The notes beneath the pieces were generated by a model. It saw only the letters and a program-made list of their open reading frames with translations. It did not search any database and was not told where the DNA came from. A stretch of 64,000 nucleotides of DNA. It comes from Paraburkholderia sp. CNPSo 3274. Lineage in GTDB: Bacteria; Pseudomonadota; Gammaproteobacteria; Burkholderiales; Burkholderiaceae. The position numbers and the translations under genes were made by a program. Every line of letters starts with the position of its first letter. Positions within the stretch are counted from its first letter, which is position 1. The stretch lies in the NCBI RefSeq assembly GCF_024206475.1, contig NZ_JAMBPR010000001.1, positions 186,001-250,000 on the forward strand, written 5' to 3'. Positions 34,316-43,205 of this stretch are shown piece by piece.

Positions 34316-34618
34316 ATGACCCAACATGCGTTGTACGTCGAGCTGCACGCGCAGCCCGGCAAGGAAGAGGAATTGGCGGCATTTCTCGCGAGCGCGAAGC
34401 CGCTGGTCGATGCAGAGCCCGCCACGGCGGCCTGGTTCGGCGTGCGCTTCGACGCAACGACGTTTGCGATCTTCGACGCATTCGACGATGAAGCCGGCCG
34501 CAACGCGCATCTGAACGGCCAGGTGGCCGCGGCATTGATGGCGCGCGCGGGGGAACTGCTGGCCGCGCCGCCACAGATCCGCCGCGCCGATGTGCTCGCC
34601 GACAAGCTTCCCGCCTGA
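34316..34618 (+). CDS. Antibiotic biosynthesis monooxygenase (ABM)-fold protein
   Basis: 100 residues from the ATG at 34316 (AGGAG seven bases upstream; an upstream ATG in frame lacks a site). Single dimeric alpha/beta barrel domain starting HALYVELHAQPGKEEELAAFLASAKPLVDAEP, with TAAWFGVRFDATTFAIFDAF. Family members include quinol monooxygenases and many stress proteins of unknown substrate. Stands alone or as first gene before the DUF2795 gene 120 bp downstream. Confidence 0.85.
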   Translation: MTQHALYVELHAQPGKEEELAAFLASAKPLVDAEPATAAWFGVRFDATTFAIFDAFDDEAGRNAHLNGQVAAALMARAGELLAAPPQIRRADVLADKLPA

Positions 34619-34738
34619 ACGACCGCCAGATTGCCCGAGAGGACCGGCGCGCGCCCACATTCGTAAATAGGGGAGCACAGGTAAAAGGCGGCAGGAATGG
34701 CATCTGCGGGGGGATCAGGATCTTCGAAGGAGAAGCCG

Positions 34739-35041
34739 ATGAAGCCTGCTTCCGCTTGCGATGCAACAGGAGCTGACAACCCAGACCAGGCGCGTTCGAA
34801 CGCCGAGGTGCTGACCGGGCGCGTGCTGCACGCCCTCGAATGCGTCACCTGGCCTGCGCACCCCGCCACGCTGATCGAAAGCGCCGAGCGCAGCGGGGCG
34901 CCGCGCGACGTGATCGACGCCTTGCGCCGGTTGCCCGACGAGGCGTTCGGCAGCTTTCCCGAAGTCTCGGCACTCATCGTCGCGGCGCAACTGAGCGCGC
35001 GCGACTCCACCGCCCAGCGAGGTCCCGCAACACAAGGATGA
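34739..35041 (+). CDS. DUF2795 domain protein
   Basis: 100 residues from the ATG at 34739, preceded by AAGGAG six bases upstream. Residues about 30-80 match DUF2795: ALECVTWPAHPATLIESAERSGAP then DALRRLPDEAFGSFPEVSALI. The domain is a small helical unit found in many bacteria, often repeated, with no known function. The stop is followed by 166 bp before the lone receiver gene. Confidence 0.8.
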   Translation: MKPASACDATGADNPDQARSNAEVLTGRVLHALECVTWPAHPATLIESAERSGAPRDVIDALRRLPDEAFGSFPEVSALIVAAQLSARDSTAQRGPATQG

Positions 35042-35207
35042 CGGGCGAAACCGAAACGATGCCGACCGTGGCCTCGATTACGCGTCACGGGAACAGAAAT
35101 TGCGCACTTTGGGACGGTCGCCGGATCCTCTCGGCCCGCCGCGACGCGATCACGAAGAACAAAGGCGCAGCCGCCACGTTCGGCCGGGCCGCTCACGCAA
35201 GCAACGT

Positions 35208-35558
35208 ATGGCTACCGTATTACTAGTCGACGACGACACCAACGCGCTCGATGCACTCAAGGAACTGGTCGGACAGGAAGGTTACCGGGTCAGAACGGCC
35301 ACAGACGGTTCTGATGCGCTGCAAAGCGCGCTCGACGACCCACCCGATGTCGTGATCTCCGACTGCATGATGCCGCGCATGGACGGTCTCTCCCTCATGC
35401 GCGAAATGAGGCGCAGCAGCAAGCTCGCGAGCGTGCCGCTCGTGCTCGTCTCCGCGCTCGTCACCCTGCCCCCCGACGCCGACGTCGTGGGCTTCCTGCG
35501 CAAGCCCTTCGCGGTTTCGCAACTGCTCGACATCCTCCACCGGGTCGCCATGCCCTGA
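35208..35558 (+). CDS. Stand-alone response-regulator receiver
   Basis: 116 residues, receiver domain only: Asp8-Asp9-Asp10 acidic pocket, phospho-acceptor Asp52 (ISDCMMPRMDG), Ser/Thr region LVSAL, and Lys near 103 (FLRKPF). No output domain, so it probably acts in a phosphorelay or by protein contact. The ATG at 35208 gives the natural receiver start; the Shine-Dalgarno is poor, and an upstream start would add a disordered Arg-rich tail. No kinase is adjacent. Confidence 0.87.
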   Translation: MATVLLVDDDTNALDALKELVGQEGYRVRTATDGSDALQSALDDPPDVVISDCMMPRMDGLSLMREMRRSSKLASVPLVLVSALVTLPPDADVVGFLRKPFAVSQLLDILHRVAMP

Positions 35559-36015
35559 CAAGCTCGAGCCTCGTACACCGCATGAACGATTTACATCGTC
35601 GTTGTAGCGACTGACGCGAAACGGGGGCGCGCAACGCGCCCACTCGCTGGCGTTTCCTTGCTTTGGGTTCCTGATCGATAGCCACGCCTGGCAGCCAGGG
35701 CATGACTGATGCTGTGGATTCGGCGTGGCCGGTCCAGTTCGTGCCGGCATGGGGATCGAACGGCCTGGACGGCGGCGGCAAGAGCGACTGAATCCCCCTG
35801 CAAGCGACCACGACCGCCAGGGCGCATCGTTGTGCCCTCAACTTCCGCAACCTTCTGGATAACCGGCGCGCGCCGCGCGCGGGCCGCCCGAGGCCGGAGG
35901 CGTGAAGCTCTGACGAGCGCGCACGCTCACCCACAACCGTTCATCGAGCGCCCGCGGCGGCGCCAACGTGTCATGCTAATGCTCGCGAGCACAACGACAA
36001 CAACGCGAACACACC
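35559..36015. other. Non-coding region between receiver and phospholipase C genes
   Basis: 457 bp with no convincing gene. A perfect 7-bp stem, GGGCGCG (35625-35631) and CGCGCCC (35635-35641) with a 3-base loop, may end the receiver transcript. The rest must contain the phospholipase promoter, which I cannot define. Confidence 0.45.
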
Positions 36016-38148
36016 ATGACTTCGATGGACCGCCGTGATTTCCTTCGCGCCGCCGCCGCGGGCGCGACGCTCAGCCTGGCTTCCCCCGCCATCCAGCGGG
36101 CGCTGGCCATTCCTGCAAACAACGCAACCGGAACGATCGAAGACGTGCAGCATATCGTCGTCTTCATGCAGGAAAACCGCGCGTTCGACCATTACTTCGG
36201 CACGCTGCCCGGTGTGCGCGGCTTCTCGGACCGCATCACGATTCCCTTGCCCGACGGCGCCAACGTGTGGCAACAGAGCGACGGCGCACGCACGCTGCTG
36301 CCGTTCTACCTGGACAGCCGCAAGGGCAACGCGTTGCTCGCGGGCGGCGCGCATAACTGGGCCGACGCCCACGAGGCCTGGGCCCATGGTCGCATGACGC
36401 ATTGGCCCAAGTTCAAGGGCGACGCCTCGATGGGCTATTTTCAAGCCTCCGACCTGCCATTCCACTTCGCGCTCGCCAACGCCTTCACGATCTGCGACGC
36501 CTACTATTGCTCGCTGCACGGCGGCACCAATTCGAACCGGCTCTTTCTGTTCACCGGCACGAATGGCCCCACGGCCTCGCCTTATGCCGTGGTCGACAAC
36601 AACGGTTGGGACAACATCGGCGCGCCGTCCACTGGTCTGAAATGGACCACGTATCCGGAACGCTTGCAGGCCGCAGGTGTGACGTGGAAGGTGTACGAAA
36701 ACCAGCCCGAAAACTACAGCGACAATCCGCTCGTCGGGTTCGCGAGCTATCGCAAGGTTCTCGAGGCAATCGAAGGTTCACCCAACGTGCCGTGGACCCA
36801 GGCGCTCGACGCACGCGAGCCGCTGTACAAGGGCGTCGGCAATACGATGCCCGATGGCGGCTTCCTGCAGGCGCTCAACGACGACATTGCAGCGAACCAG
36901 TTGCCTCAGGTGAGCTGGATCATCGCGCCGCAGGCCTATTCCGAACACCCCGCCGTTTCGACGCCAGGCCAGGGTGCGTACTATCTCCAGAAGCTGCTCG
37001 AAGCGCTTACGCGCAACCCGGACATCTGGAGCAAGACCGTACTCTTCGTGAATTTCGACGAGAACGACTGCTTCTTCGATCACATGCCGCCGCCTTGCCC
37101 GCCCTCGCGCATCAAGGACGGCGAGTACGCAGGCAAATCCACGGCCAGTACGCGCCACGAATACTTCACCATGCCGAATCCTCCCGGCGACGGCAAGCCG
37201 GTCACGCCAGACGGCTTGCCGTTCGGGCCCGGGCCGCGCGTGCCGATGATCGTCGTCTCGCCGTGGAGCGCGGGCGGCTATGTGAACTCCGAAGTCTTCG
37301 ATCACACGTCGGTGCTGCGCTTCATCGAAATGCGCTTCGGCGTGCGCGAACCGAATATCAGCCCGTGGCGGCGCGCGGTTTTCGGCGACCTCACCTCGGC
37401 ATTCAACTTCAGCACACCGAACGAAAATCCTGTACAGGCGTTTTCCGCACCCACGACGGCCGAGGCCGATGCGCTGAACAAGCAACAGAACGCACTCAAT
37501 CCCGTGCCGGTGCCACAGCCCGACACGCAGACCATGCCGCAGCAGGCGCGCAAGGCGCGGCCCTCGCGCGCACTGCCGTACCGCCTCAACGTGGATGCGA
37601 GCGTCGAGGGGCGTCATCACAAGGTTCAACTGGAGTTCGGTAACGAAGGGAAAGCAGGCGCCGTCTTTCACGTGTACGACCCGCTTCACCTCGATAAGCC
37701 ACCGCGTCGCTACACCGTCGAAGCAGGCAAGACACTGCGCGACACGTGGACGCCCACCGCCGCCGACGACGGCGCATACCGCCTGTGGGTGCTTGGGCCG
37801 AATGGCTTTCATCGCGCATTCGAGGGCAACGTGCGCGCGGCGGCGCACGGACCCAATCCCGAAGTGCGCGTGCGCTACGACGCCGCGAGCAACGCACTCG
37901 AGCTGAGCATCGCGAATCGCGCGAGCGCGGCTTCGAACGTGAGCGTGACGGCCAATGCGTACCGCAGCGACGGGCCCTGGACTTACGCGTTGCGCGCCGG
38001 CGAGCAGGTTCAGTCGAACTGGGCGCTCGCGGATTCGGGGGGCTGGTACGACTTCACGCTGAGCGCGGAGAACGGTGTGATACGGCGCTTCGCGGGCCGT
38101 GTAGAAACCGGCAAGGACAGCGTGAGCGATCCGGCGATGGGTACGTGA
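36016..38148 (+). CDS. plcN: Phosphocholine-specific phospholipase C, Tat-exported
   Basis: 710 residues. The leader DRRDFLRAAAAGATLSLASP carries a twin-arginine motif at residues 6-7 and a hydrophobic core, so export is folded via Tat. The phosphoesterase domain (about 42-440) has HIVVFMQENRAFDHYFGTLPG, SLHGGTNSNRLFLFTG, FDENDCFFDHMPPP and DHTSVLRFIE, the metal/nucleophile motifs of acid-phosphatase-like PLCs. Two C-terminal beta domains (about 520-605 and 610-700) are the usual PLC DUF756 repeats. It hydrolyses phosphatidylcholine or sphingomyelin outside the inner membrane. Burkholderia carry several paralogues; which one this is cannot be told, so the symbol is approximate. Confidence 0.93.
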   Translation: MTSMDRRDFLRAAAAGATLSLASPAIQRALAIPANNATGTIEDVQHIVVFMQENRAFDHYFGTLPGVRGFSDRITIPLPDGANVWQQSDGARTLLPFYLDSRKGNALLAGGAHNWADAHEAWAHGRMTHWPKFKGDASMGYFQASDLPFHFALANAFTICDAYYCSLHGGTNSNRLFLFTGTNGPTASPYAVVDNNGWDNIGAPSTGLKWTTYPERLQAAGVTWKVYENQPENYSDNPLVGFASYRKVLEAIEGSPNVPWTQALDAREPLYKGVGNTMPDGGFLQALNDDIAANQLPQVSWIIAPQAYSEHPAVSTPGQGAYYLQKLLEALTRNPDIWSKTVLFVNFDENDCFFDHMPPPCPPSRIKDGEYAGKSTASTRHEYFTMPNPPGDGKPVTPDGLPFGPGPRVPMIVVSPWSAGGYVNSEVFDHTSVLRFIEMRFGVREPNISPWRRAVFGDLTSAFNFSTPNENPVQAFSAPTTAEADALNKQQNALNPVPVPQPDTQTMPQQARKARPSRALPYRLNVDASVEGRHHKVQLEFGNEGKAGAVFHVYDPLHLDKPPRRYTVEAGKTLRDTWTPTAADDGAYRLWVLGPNGFHRAFEGNVRAAAHGPNPEVRVRYDAASNALELSIANRASAASNVSVTANAYRSDGPWTYALRAGEQVQSNWALADSGGWYDFTLSAENGVIRRFAGRVETGKDSVSDPAMGT

Positions 38149-38284
38149 GGCGCCTGAGAAAACATCCAGAACGCCTGCGCAGTACACTGCCCGTTCCCTT
38201 CACGATGGCCGCGCGCGACGTTGCGTCCCACACGCTCAACTCGCGTTCAGCAGCGTGGCCAGCCTTTCCCCTCAAGGAGCTCGC

Positions 38285-39079
38285 ATGAAAATCGATCTGA
38301 CTGGAAAACTCGCGCTCGTCACTGGCTCGGCTGCAGGCATCGGTCTTGCCGCGGCCAAAGGCCTCGCGCTCGCGGGTGCCGACGTGATCGTCAGCAGCCG
38401 TCACACCGAAAGCGTGCGCGAAGCCGAGGCTGCGCTGCGTACCGCTGCGCCCGGCGCGCGGGTGCAGGGCTTCGTCGGCGATCTTTCCAACGCTCAAGGA
38501 TGCGACGCACTCGTGAAGGCGCATCCGCAGGTGGACATTCTCGTGAACAATCTCGGCGTGTTTCAGCTGCAGGACTTCTTCGAGATTCCCGATGCCGAGT
38601 GGCTGCGTTTCTTCGAAACGAATGTGATGTCGGGCGTACGTCTCTCGCGCGCCTATGTGAATGCAATGGTCGAGCGCGGCTGGGGGCGCATCGTGTTCAT
38701 CTCGTCGGAATCGGGATTGAACATTCCCGCCGACATGATCCACTACGGCATGACGAAAACCGCGCAACTCGCGCTTGCACGCGGCCTCGCCAAGCGCCTT
38801 GCGGGTACGGGCGTCACGGTCAATTCGGTACTGCCGGGCCCGACACTTTCAGAAGGCGTGACGCAGATGCTCAAGGACGAAGTGGCCGCTTCGGGAAAAA
38901 CCGTCGAGGAAGTCGCCGCGCAGTTCGTGCAGACACATCGAGGCTCTTCCATCATCCGGCGCGCCGCAAGCGTGGAGGAAGTGGCGAACATGATCGTCTA
39001 CGCGTGCTCGAAAGAGGCTTCCGCAACCACGGGCGCGGCCTTGCGCGTGGACGGCGGCGTGGTGGATACCATCGCGTGA
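38285..39079 (+). CDS. Short-chain dehydrogenase/reductase
   Basis: 264 residues from the ATG at 38285 with AAGGAG five bases upstream. TGSAAGIG at 13-20, NNLG at 88-91 (the usual Ala is Leu), Ser140, Tyr154 and Lys158 (YGMTK). The C-terminal half has NSVLPGPTLSEG and the terminal ALRVDGGVVDTIA typical of 3-ketoacyl-ACP-reductase-like SDRs. Substrate unknown. It starts 136 bp after the phospholipase stop and is probably independent. Confidence 0.91.
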   Translation: MKIDLTGKLALVTGSAAGIGLAAAKGLALAGADVIVSSRHTESVREAEAALRTAAPGARVQGFVGDLSNAQGCDALVKAHPQVDILVNNLGVFQLQDFFEIPDAEWLRFFETNVMSGVRLSRAYVNAMVERGWGRIVFISSESGLNIPADMIHYGMTKTAQLALARGLAKRLAGTGVTVNSVLPGPTLSEGVTQMLKDEVAASGKTVEEVAAQFVQTHRGSSIIRRAASVEEVANMIVYACSKEASATTGAALRVDGGVVDTIA

Positions 39080-39101
39080 AAGGAACGCAGCCGTCGAATA
39101 C

Positions 39102-39130
39102 AAAAACGCAGCCCGCGCGGGCGGGCTGCG
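39102..39130 (-). terminator. Intrinsic terminator of the DUF1328 gene
   Basis: Ten-base arms CGCAGCCCGC (39107-39116) and GCGGGCTGCG (39121-39130) around a 4-base loop. Read on the minus strand the hairpin is followed by TTTTTG (39106-39101), the best textbook terminator in the window. It could also stop the convergent SDR transcript less efficiently. Confidence 0.85.
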
Positions 39131-39159
39131 ATTCGACTGCAGCAAGCGTGGCTCGCTGA

Positions 39160-39324
39160 TTAGCCCCTTCTCACGACGCCAAGCAACAACGTGACGAGGA
39201 AAATCACGAGGAAGATGAAGAACAGGATCTTGGCGATCGATGCCGCACCCGCCGCGATGCCGCCAAAACCGAACACGGCCGCGATGATCGCGATGATGAA
39301 GAAAATGACAGCGTATTGAAGCAT
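39160..39324 (-). CDS. DUF1328 small hydrophobic membrane protein (YtjA-like)
   Basis: 54 residues, [20 protein letters not shown] at the start and ending LLLGVVRRG. Two membrane spans separated by [12 protein letters not shown], exactly the DUF1328/YtjA pattern and length. AGGAGG lies five bases before the ATG. Family function is unknown; members are often induced by stress. It is a single-gene unit ended by the strong terminator at 39102-39130. Confidence 0.93.
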   Translation of the reverse strand: MLQYAVIFFIIAIIAAVFGFGGIAAGAASIAKILFFIFLVIFLVTLLLGVVRRG

Positions 39325-39569
39325 GACGTCCTCCTGCATCCGGTGCGAACCGGCTCAAGGGTGGTCGCCGCGCCCCGGCGCCGCGTGCGGTCGCCTGATG
39401 CCCGGCATATGGTTGAGCAGGACGGATCTACGCGCCCGCCCCTGCAGGACCATTGCAGCAAGCGCGGTGCCTGAGGTCGGCTGCGCGCCCCCGGGTATCG
39501 TGTGACGCAATCACGTTGGACGGATGTTGGCAAACGCTCGCGCGCCGGAAAAGCGCGCGCCGTGATGCG

Positions 39570-40415
39570 TTACACCACTTGCGGATGCCAGCCGGCGCGC
39601 TGAAACGCCGTGGCGAAGAAAAGCACCTGGTAGCGGATCGAGTTCGACCAATAGGACCACGTATGGCCGCCGGGGCGTTCCGCGTAATCGTGAGGCACGC
39701 CAAGTTCGACGAGCTTTTCATGCAACGTGCGGTTCGACTGCACGAAGAAGTCGCTCACGCCGCAGTCGATGGTGAGCGCGATATGAGCGTGTTCGAAGGC
39801 TTGCGCGCTATCTACGATCGCATTGCTGTTCCAGAACGACGCGTGCCGCGCGGGATCGCCGAATACGTGATCGATGCCGGGCTCGTCTTCGCAGTTGCGC
39901 GGATCGACTGCGCCGCTAATGCTGCCGGCCGCGCCGAACGTCTCCTGCCGGTCCAGCGCGATGCGCAGCGCGCCGAAACCGCCCATGCTCAAACCCGTGA
40001 TCGCGCGCGCCTCGCGCATGGCGATCGTACGGAAATGCGTGTCGATATACGACACGACCTCGCTGCCAACATACGTTTCATAACGACTGCTCCGATCAAA
40101 CGGGCTGTCGATGTACCAGCTCTCGTGACCGCCGTCCGGCATCACGAGCACCACGTGATAGCGGTCGGCGAGCTTGCCGATGTGGGTGTTCGAGGTCCAG
40201 TCGGCATAACTGCCGCCCGAACCGTGCAGCACATAGATCACCGGAAAGCGCGCGGCGGGCTTGCCGCGCGCGTAGTCGTCGGGCAAGACGACGGTCGCGT
40301 CGAACGAGCGCTGCATCGCGGCGCTGGGGATCGAAACGATACGCGTCTGGTAAGCCCAGACGGGAGCACTGAGAAGCAGAGCCAGAACAAACCAGCATGC
40401 GCGGACAATAGCCAT
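39570..40415 (-). CDS. Exported esterase (esterase D / antigen-85-like alpha/beta hydrolase)
   Basis: 281 residues from the ATG at 40415, which begins a Sec signal peptide (MAIVRACWFVLALLLSAPVWA). Mature part has YVLHGSGGSYADW (oxyanion region), nucleophile elbow GLSMGG (Ser about 140) and catalytic His in RPGGHTWSYW near 257. This is the putative-esterase family that includes S-formylglutathione hydrolase and mycolyltransferases; the signal peptide argues for a periplasmic carboxylesterase. Substrate unknown. No strong Shine-Dalgarno. Confidence 0.9.
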   Translation of the reverse strand: MAIVRACWFVLALLLSAPVWAYQTRIVSIPSAAMQRSFDATVVLPDDYARGKPAARFPVIYVLHGSGGSYADWTSNTHIGKLADRYHVVLVMPDGGHESWYIDSPFDRSSRYETYVGSEVVSYIDTHFRTIAMREARAITGLSMGGFGALRIALDRQETFGAAGSISGAVDPRNCEDEPGIDHVFGDPARHASFWNSNAIVDSAQAFEHAHIALTIDCGVSDFFVQSNRTLHEKLVELGVPHDYAERPGGHTWSYWSNSIRYQVLFFATAFQRAGWHPQVV

Positions 40416-40571
40416 GAGAAGTCGCTCTTGTGTTGACTGCCACGAAAGACAACTGCTTTCGAGGACTCTAACAAGGGCCACTTACAGCCAAATTTCAACG
40501 TGCCATTCGAATGGCTGGCGAGCGTGTGAGAACCCACATGGTGGGAGATGAAACGCCGTGCCGGCTATCTG

Positions 40572-40898
40572 TCAATCGCCATTGCGCCGCCTGCGCCGCA
40601 GCCGTCCTTCCGGCTCGCCCTCGTGCAGCAAACCCTTTTGACGCGCCGTGAGCGGATCGGTCAAACACGGCTCCGCGTCGAGTTCCTGCTCGAAACGCTC
40701 CCACATGCCCGCTGGCGTATTCGCTGTGCCGACGCGCGTACCGATCGTGAGCCGGATCTGGTTCGCCCGGCTGATGGTGGAGCGCAGCCGGTGGATTTCC
40801 CATAGCAACCGCAATACGACGGGCAAGGGATTCCGATCGTAGATTTCAGCCAGATCCGCCGCCGTGAGCGGAGGGAGGTGACGATGATCCCGTCCCAT
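40572..40898 (-). CDS. Small uncharacterised protein behind a LexA box
   Basis: 108 residues from the ATG at 40898 (a TTG four codons upstream is possible). Sequence starts MGRDHRHLPPLTAADLAEIY and contains a helical, Arg-rich middle (LLWEIHRLRSTISRANQIRL) and a very basic C-terminus (EGRLRRRRRNGD). No catalytic motif. It looks like a small DNA- or protein-binding helical protein, but I do not recognise a named family. A LexA operator ends 17 bp before the ATG and covers a TATAAA -10 hexamer, so SOS induction is strongly suggested. Confidence 0.72.
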   Translation of the reverse strand: MGRDHRHLPPLTAADLAEIYDRNPLPVVLRLLWEIHRLRSTISRANQIRLTIGTRVGTANTPAGMWERFEQELDAEPCLTDPLTARQKGLLHEGEPEGRLRRRRRNGD

Positions 40899-40914
40899 TT
40901 TCCGCCCCAAAACA

Positions 40915-40930
40915 CTGTATATTTATACAG
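40915..40930. promoter_or_regulatory. LexA (SOS) box
   Basis: CTGTATATTTATACAG: perfect 7-bp arms CTGTATA and TATACAG around TT, matching the CTGT-N8-ACAG LexA consensus of beta- and gamma-proteobacteria. It overlaps a minus-strand TATAAA (40922-40927) that would serve the 108-residue gene, and lies 8 bp before a plus-strand ORF. Confidence 0.85.
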
Positions 40931-40938
40931 CCTATCAC

Positions 40939-41160
40939 ATGTCGGAGCATGGCGGGCCGATTGGCAATCGCGGGACCATTGAGGAGGTATTTGAGCGGGC
41001 AAAGGCTTGGCTGGGATGGGATTGTTATCCAAGGACCCCAGAGACCCCCTACTTGATGGGAGAGGAATACGACTTCGACGCCTATCTGCTACGTCACTCG
41101 TCTGTCTCGTTGTTCTATGCCGAGAAGATTGATCTTACCCACGTTCAGTGGACACCTTGA
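40939..41160 (+). CDS. Hypothetical 73-residue protein
   Basis: 73 residues beginning MSEHGGPIGNRGTIEEVFER, acidic with several aromatics (WLGWDCYP, YDFDAYLL). No signal peptide, membrane segment or recognised domain. No Shine-Dalgarno is visible and the ATG lies only eight bases after the LexA box. GC content is clearly lower than in the flanking genes. It resembles orphan immunity-type proteins in composition, nothing more. Could be a chance frame. Confidence 0.35.
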   Translation: MSEHGGPIGNRGTIEEVFERAKAWLGWDCYPRTPETPYLMGEEYDFDAYLLRHSSVSLFYAEKIDLTHVQWTP

Positions 41161-41295
41161 AAGGAGCGTACTAGCTCCGCGAGGTGTCTCATGGAACGCA
41201 AGGAATACAAACGGTATAGCCGGTCATTGAAGCTATGTGGCGTTCATCGCGTGGCCTACCAGTGATGTACTCACTTCATTTTCGCGAGTCGCTGG

Positions 41296-41664
41296 CTAAC
41301 GGCTGTTCCGCAAGGTCAACTGATTCGTCACCGACCTGACTCCGCGCACCGATCTTGCCGCGTTGCCGGCGAGCGCGATCTGCCTGCGCTCAGGCACCCA
41401 TCCCGTGAGCGTCACGACGCCGAGGCGCGCCCTGACCCGAATCCCTGAAGCATCCAGGCTCGGTGTCCGCCCGAGGGCGCTGCGGACGTCACGACTCACG
41501 GCACTATCCGGCCTGTTCTGAAGCCGCGACGTCGAGTACGCTACCCGATGCGCTGTCGCGCCAGCGCCCGTGTCCTCACCCATGTGTGCGCCAGCCTGGA
41601 TCGGGCCACAACTCATGGGGACCATCGCCAGGATCGCGCAGATTTTGACGCTCGCACCGCTCAT
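41296..41664 (-). CDS. BON-domain exported protein
   Basis: 122 residues from the ATG at 41664 (GGGAG seven bases upstream; another ATG is two codons earlier). N-terminal signal-like segment (KICAILAMVPMSCGPIQAGA) with a possible lipobox (MSCG is not canonical). Residues about 55-120 are one BON domain: DSAVSRDVRSALGRTP, GIRVRARLGVVTLTGWVPERRQ, ARSVRGVRSVTNQLTL. BON proteins (OsmY-like) bind phospholipid membranes in the periplasm and are often osmotic or stress induced. Divergent from the next small gene. Confidence 0.85.
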   Translation of the reverse strand: MSGASVKICAILAMVPMSCGPIQAGAHMGEDTGAGATAHRVAYSTSRLQNRPDSAVSRDVRSALGRTPSLDASGIRVRARLGVVTLTGWVPERRQIALAGNAARSVRGVRSVTNQLTLRNSR

Positions 41665-41891
41665 ATTCATGCTCCCTTTCAGCAAAAGACGATAGATCCA
41701 CAAGTCCGGTCTTCGTTTAGGTTCGTCGTTATCGGTGAATGACTCAAGGGGGTATGTCTTCTGCATGGAGCGAGGCGCGCGAGGGGATCCGACGTCGCAG
41801 GCCGTGGGACTCAGTGCGGCCAGGAGCGGACGGTCGACGCGACGGGCTGGATCGTCGACAATGTGTGCGGGAACAAGAATTCGAGGAAGCA

Positions 41892-42227
41892 ATGCGCTTG
41901 TGGGCCAAGGCCAACTCACGGGAGTGGCCGAACATAGAATCGGTTCTGATCCTTGGGCTGACCGACGGTGTCCTACTCATCCGTTACTTCTCGTTTTCAA
42001 CTCGCGATGTTGAAGGGGATCACTGGTATTCCACTTTGGACGAGGCCAAGCGAGATGCCGGGCAAGGGTACGGTGTCGAGCCGACTGCATGGCAGGCTAT
42101 GCCCGACGAGGAAGATGAACTTTATCAACTGAGCGTGATGCCGATTGCCGGATACTCCTACGATACGGAGAATGCTGAATGGGTCGCATCGAAATTCACC
42201 GATTATTCTCCGAAAACGGTGCTCTAA
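41892..42227 (+). CDS. Hypothetical protein, possible orphan immunity-type
   Basis: 111 residues from the ATG at 41892 (GAGGA four bases upstream); the frame is open upstream but that part is Arg/Gly-rich and looks non-coding. Sequence is acidic and aromatic (ESVLILGLTDGVLLIRYFSF, DHWYSTLDEAKRDA, AWQAMPDEEDELYQLS), without signal or membrane segments. Such small acidic single-domain proteins are typical immunity partners of polymorphic toxins, but no toxin gene is present. Lower GC and AT-ending codons than its neighbours suggest recent acquisition. Confidence 0.6.
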   Translation: MRLWAKANSREWPNIESVLILGLTDGVLLIRYFSFSTRDVEGDHWYSTLDEAKRDAGQGYGVEPTAWQAMPDEEDELYQLSVMPIAGYSYDTENAEWVASKFTDYSPKTVL

Positions 42228-42337
42228 GTTAGGCGACGATCGGCCACTTGCGGGCGGTCGACATTTGCCGGTAAGTTGTCGAAGTTTGGGCTTCAGGAAG
42301 GCGAAGCGCGCGTGATACACGTCAGGGAGAAAAGGAA

Positions 42338-42823
42338 ATGACTCATCCCGATAGGGAAATTGAACGTTCTCTGGCGGTTCTCGTTGGCCTCGAAATAAGC
42401 GGCGTTAGCCATGCTGCGGATATGCTCACATTGAGTTTCGGACCGCTGAGAACGGTCACTACTCGCAGAGGCACTACAAAACAAGTTGGCGCGTGGGCGC
42501 TACATGTCCAATGCAGGTGGACTATTGAGCGCGCAGATCACGTTCTCGCTACACACAGTGATTTTGGTGGTTCAGATGACCAGATAAATCAGATGACTGA
42601 AGAGATCCGCGCGTTAGTGGTCGCGTCTGTTCCCGCAACGGTGGCCGATGTGCAGGCGGGTGAGTCTGGCGGTGTATCGCTTGTGTTGTCGAAAGGCTTG
42701 CAGATCGTCATCACGCCAGACAGCATTGCGGATGGGGAGGATTGGCGATTTTTCACTCCCAGCGGCGACGGTGAGCATCTCGTAATAGTTGGCGATACGG
42801 TCATTCGGGAATCGCTCTCGTGA
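42338..42823 (+). CDS. Hypothetical protein resembling polymorphic-toxin immunity proteins
   Basis: 161 residues, ATG preceded by AAAAGGA. It contains GAWALHVQCRWTIERADHVL, GGSDDQINQM and a C-terminal DSIADGEDWRFFTPSGDGEHLVI. The ALHVQC-x-W and E-x-WRFF motifs recall a group of small proteins found near Rhs/CDI-type toxins; this is from memory, not a search. No membrane segments. Distinct, lower GC. It is 110 bp from the preceding small gene on the same strand. Confidence 0.65.
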   Translation: MTHPDREIERSLAVLVGLEISGVSHAADMLTLSFGPLRTVTTRRGTTKQVGAWALHVQCRWTIERADHVLATHSDFGGSDDQINQMTEEIRALVVASVPATVADVQAGESGGVSLVLSKGLQIVITPDSIADGEDWRFFTPSGDGEHLVIVGDTVIRESLS

Positions 42824-43205
42824 CCGGTCGCGGCGTGGCGTTCCGCATACCTTGCCACGGAGACTCGCTTATGAAACTTTCTCATTGTCGTGGACACCAA
42901 ACCGACGTTTGAATGACTGCTTTGTAGAACGCCGACCGACTGCTTCGGGTCGAAAGTGTGAGTTCGCTGATGCAGGAGGTTGCCATTCGGCAGCCATGCG
43001 TTAAATGGTAAGCGCGCCGGACGAGCGCCGTTTTGGCGAGTGCTTCGATCATCCGGTGGGTTGCCGCAAATCGCGGCTTCAATTGCATACAGTTCGCCGA
43101 TCCGGCGCGACGCGACGATCAGAGGACTAGACGGACCTGAGCGCACTCGTCGAAGGCTCTACCACGAACACTCGACGATTCCTGTACGGCGATCGAGGCA
43201 ATATG
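42824..43205. other. Decayed non-coding stretch
   Basis: No open frame with a ribosome-binding site or coding-like composition on either strand; base composition is less GC-biased than the flanks. It lies between the orphan gene and a gene remnant, so it is probably degraded accessory DNA. I see no terminal repeats or transposase motifs. Confidence 0.5.

Noticed and set aside
36402..37643. 413-codon frame inside the phospholipase C gene
   Set aside because: Overlaps a confident Tat-exported PLC; product is Arg-rich with no domain.
41163..41178. GGAGC/GCTCC hairpin after the 73-residue ORF
   Set aside because: Only a 5-bp stem with no T-run; too weak to call a terminator.
41191..41265. 24-codon ORF after the 73-residue gene
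   Set aside because: Has a GAGGT-like site but is too short, with no recognisable features; kept out as likely chance.
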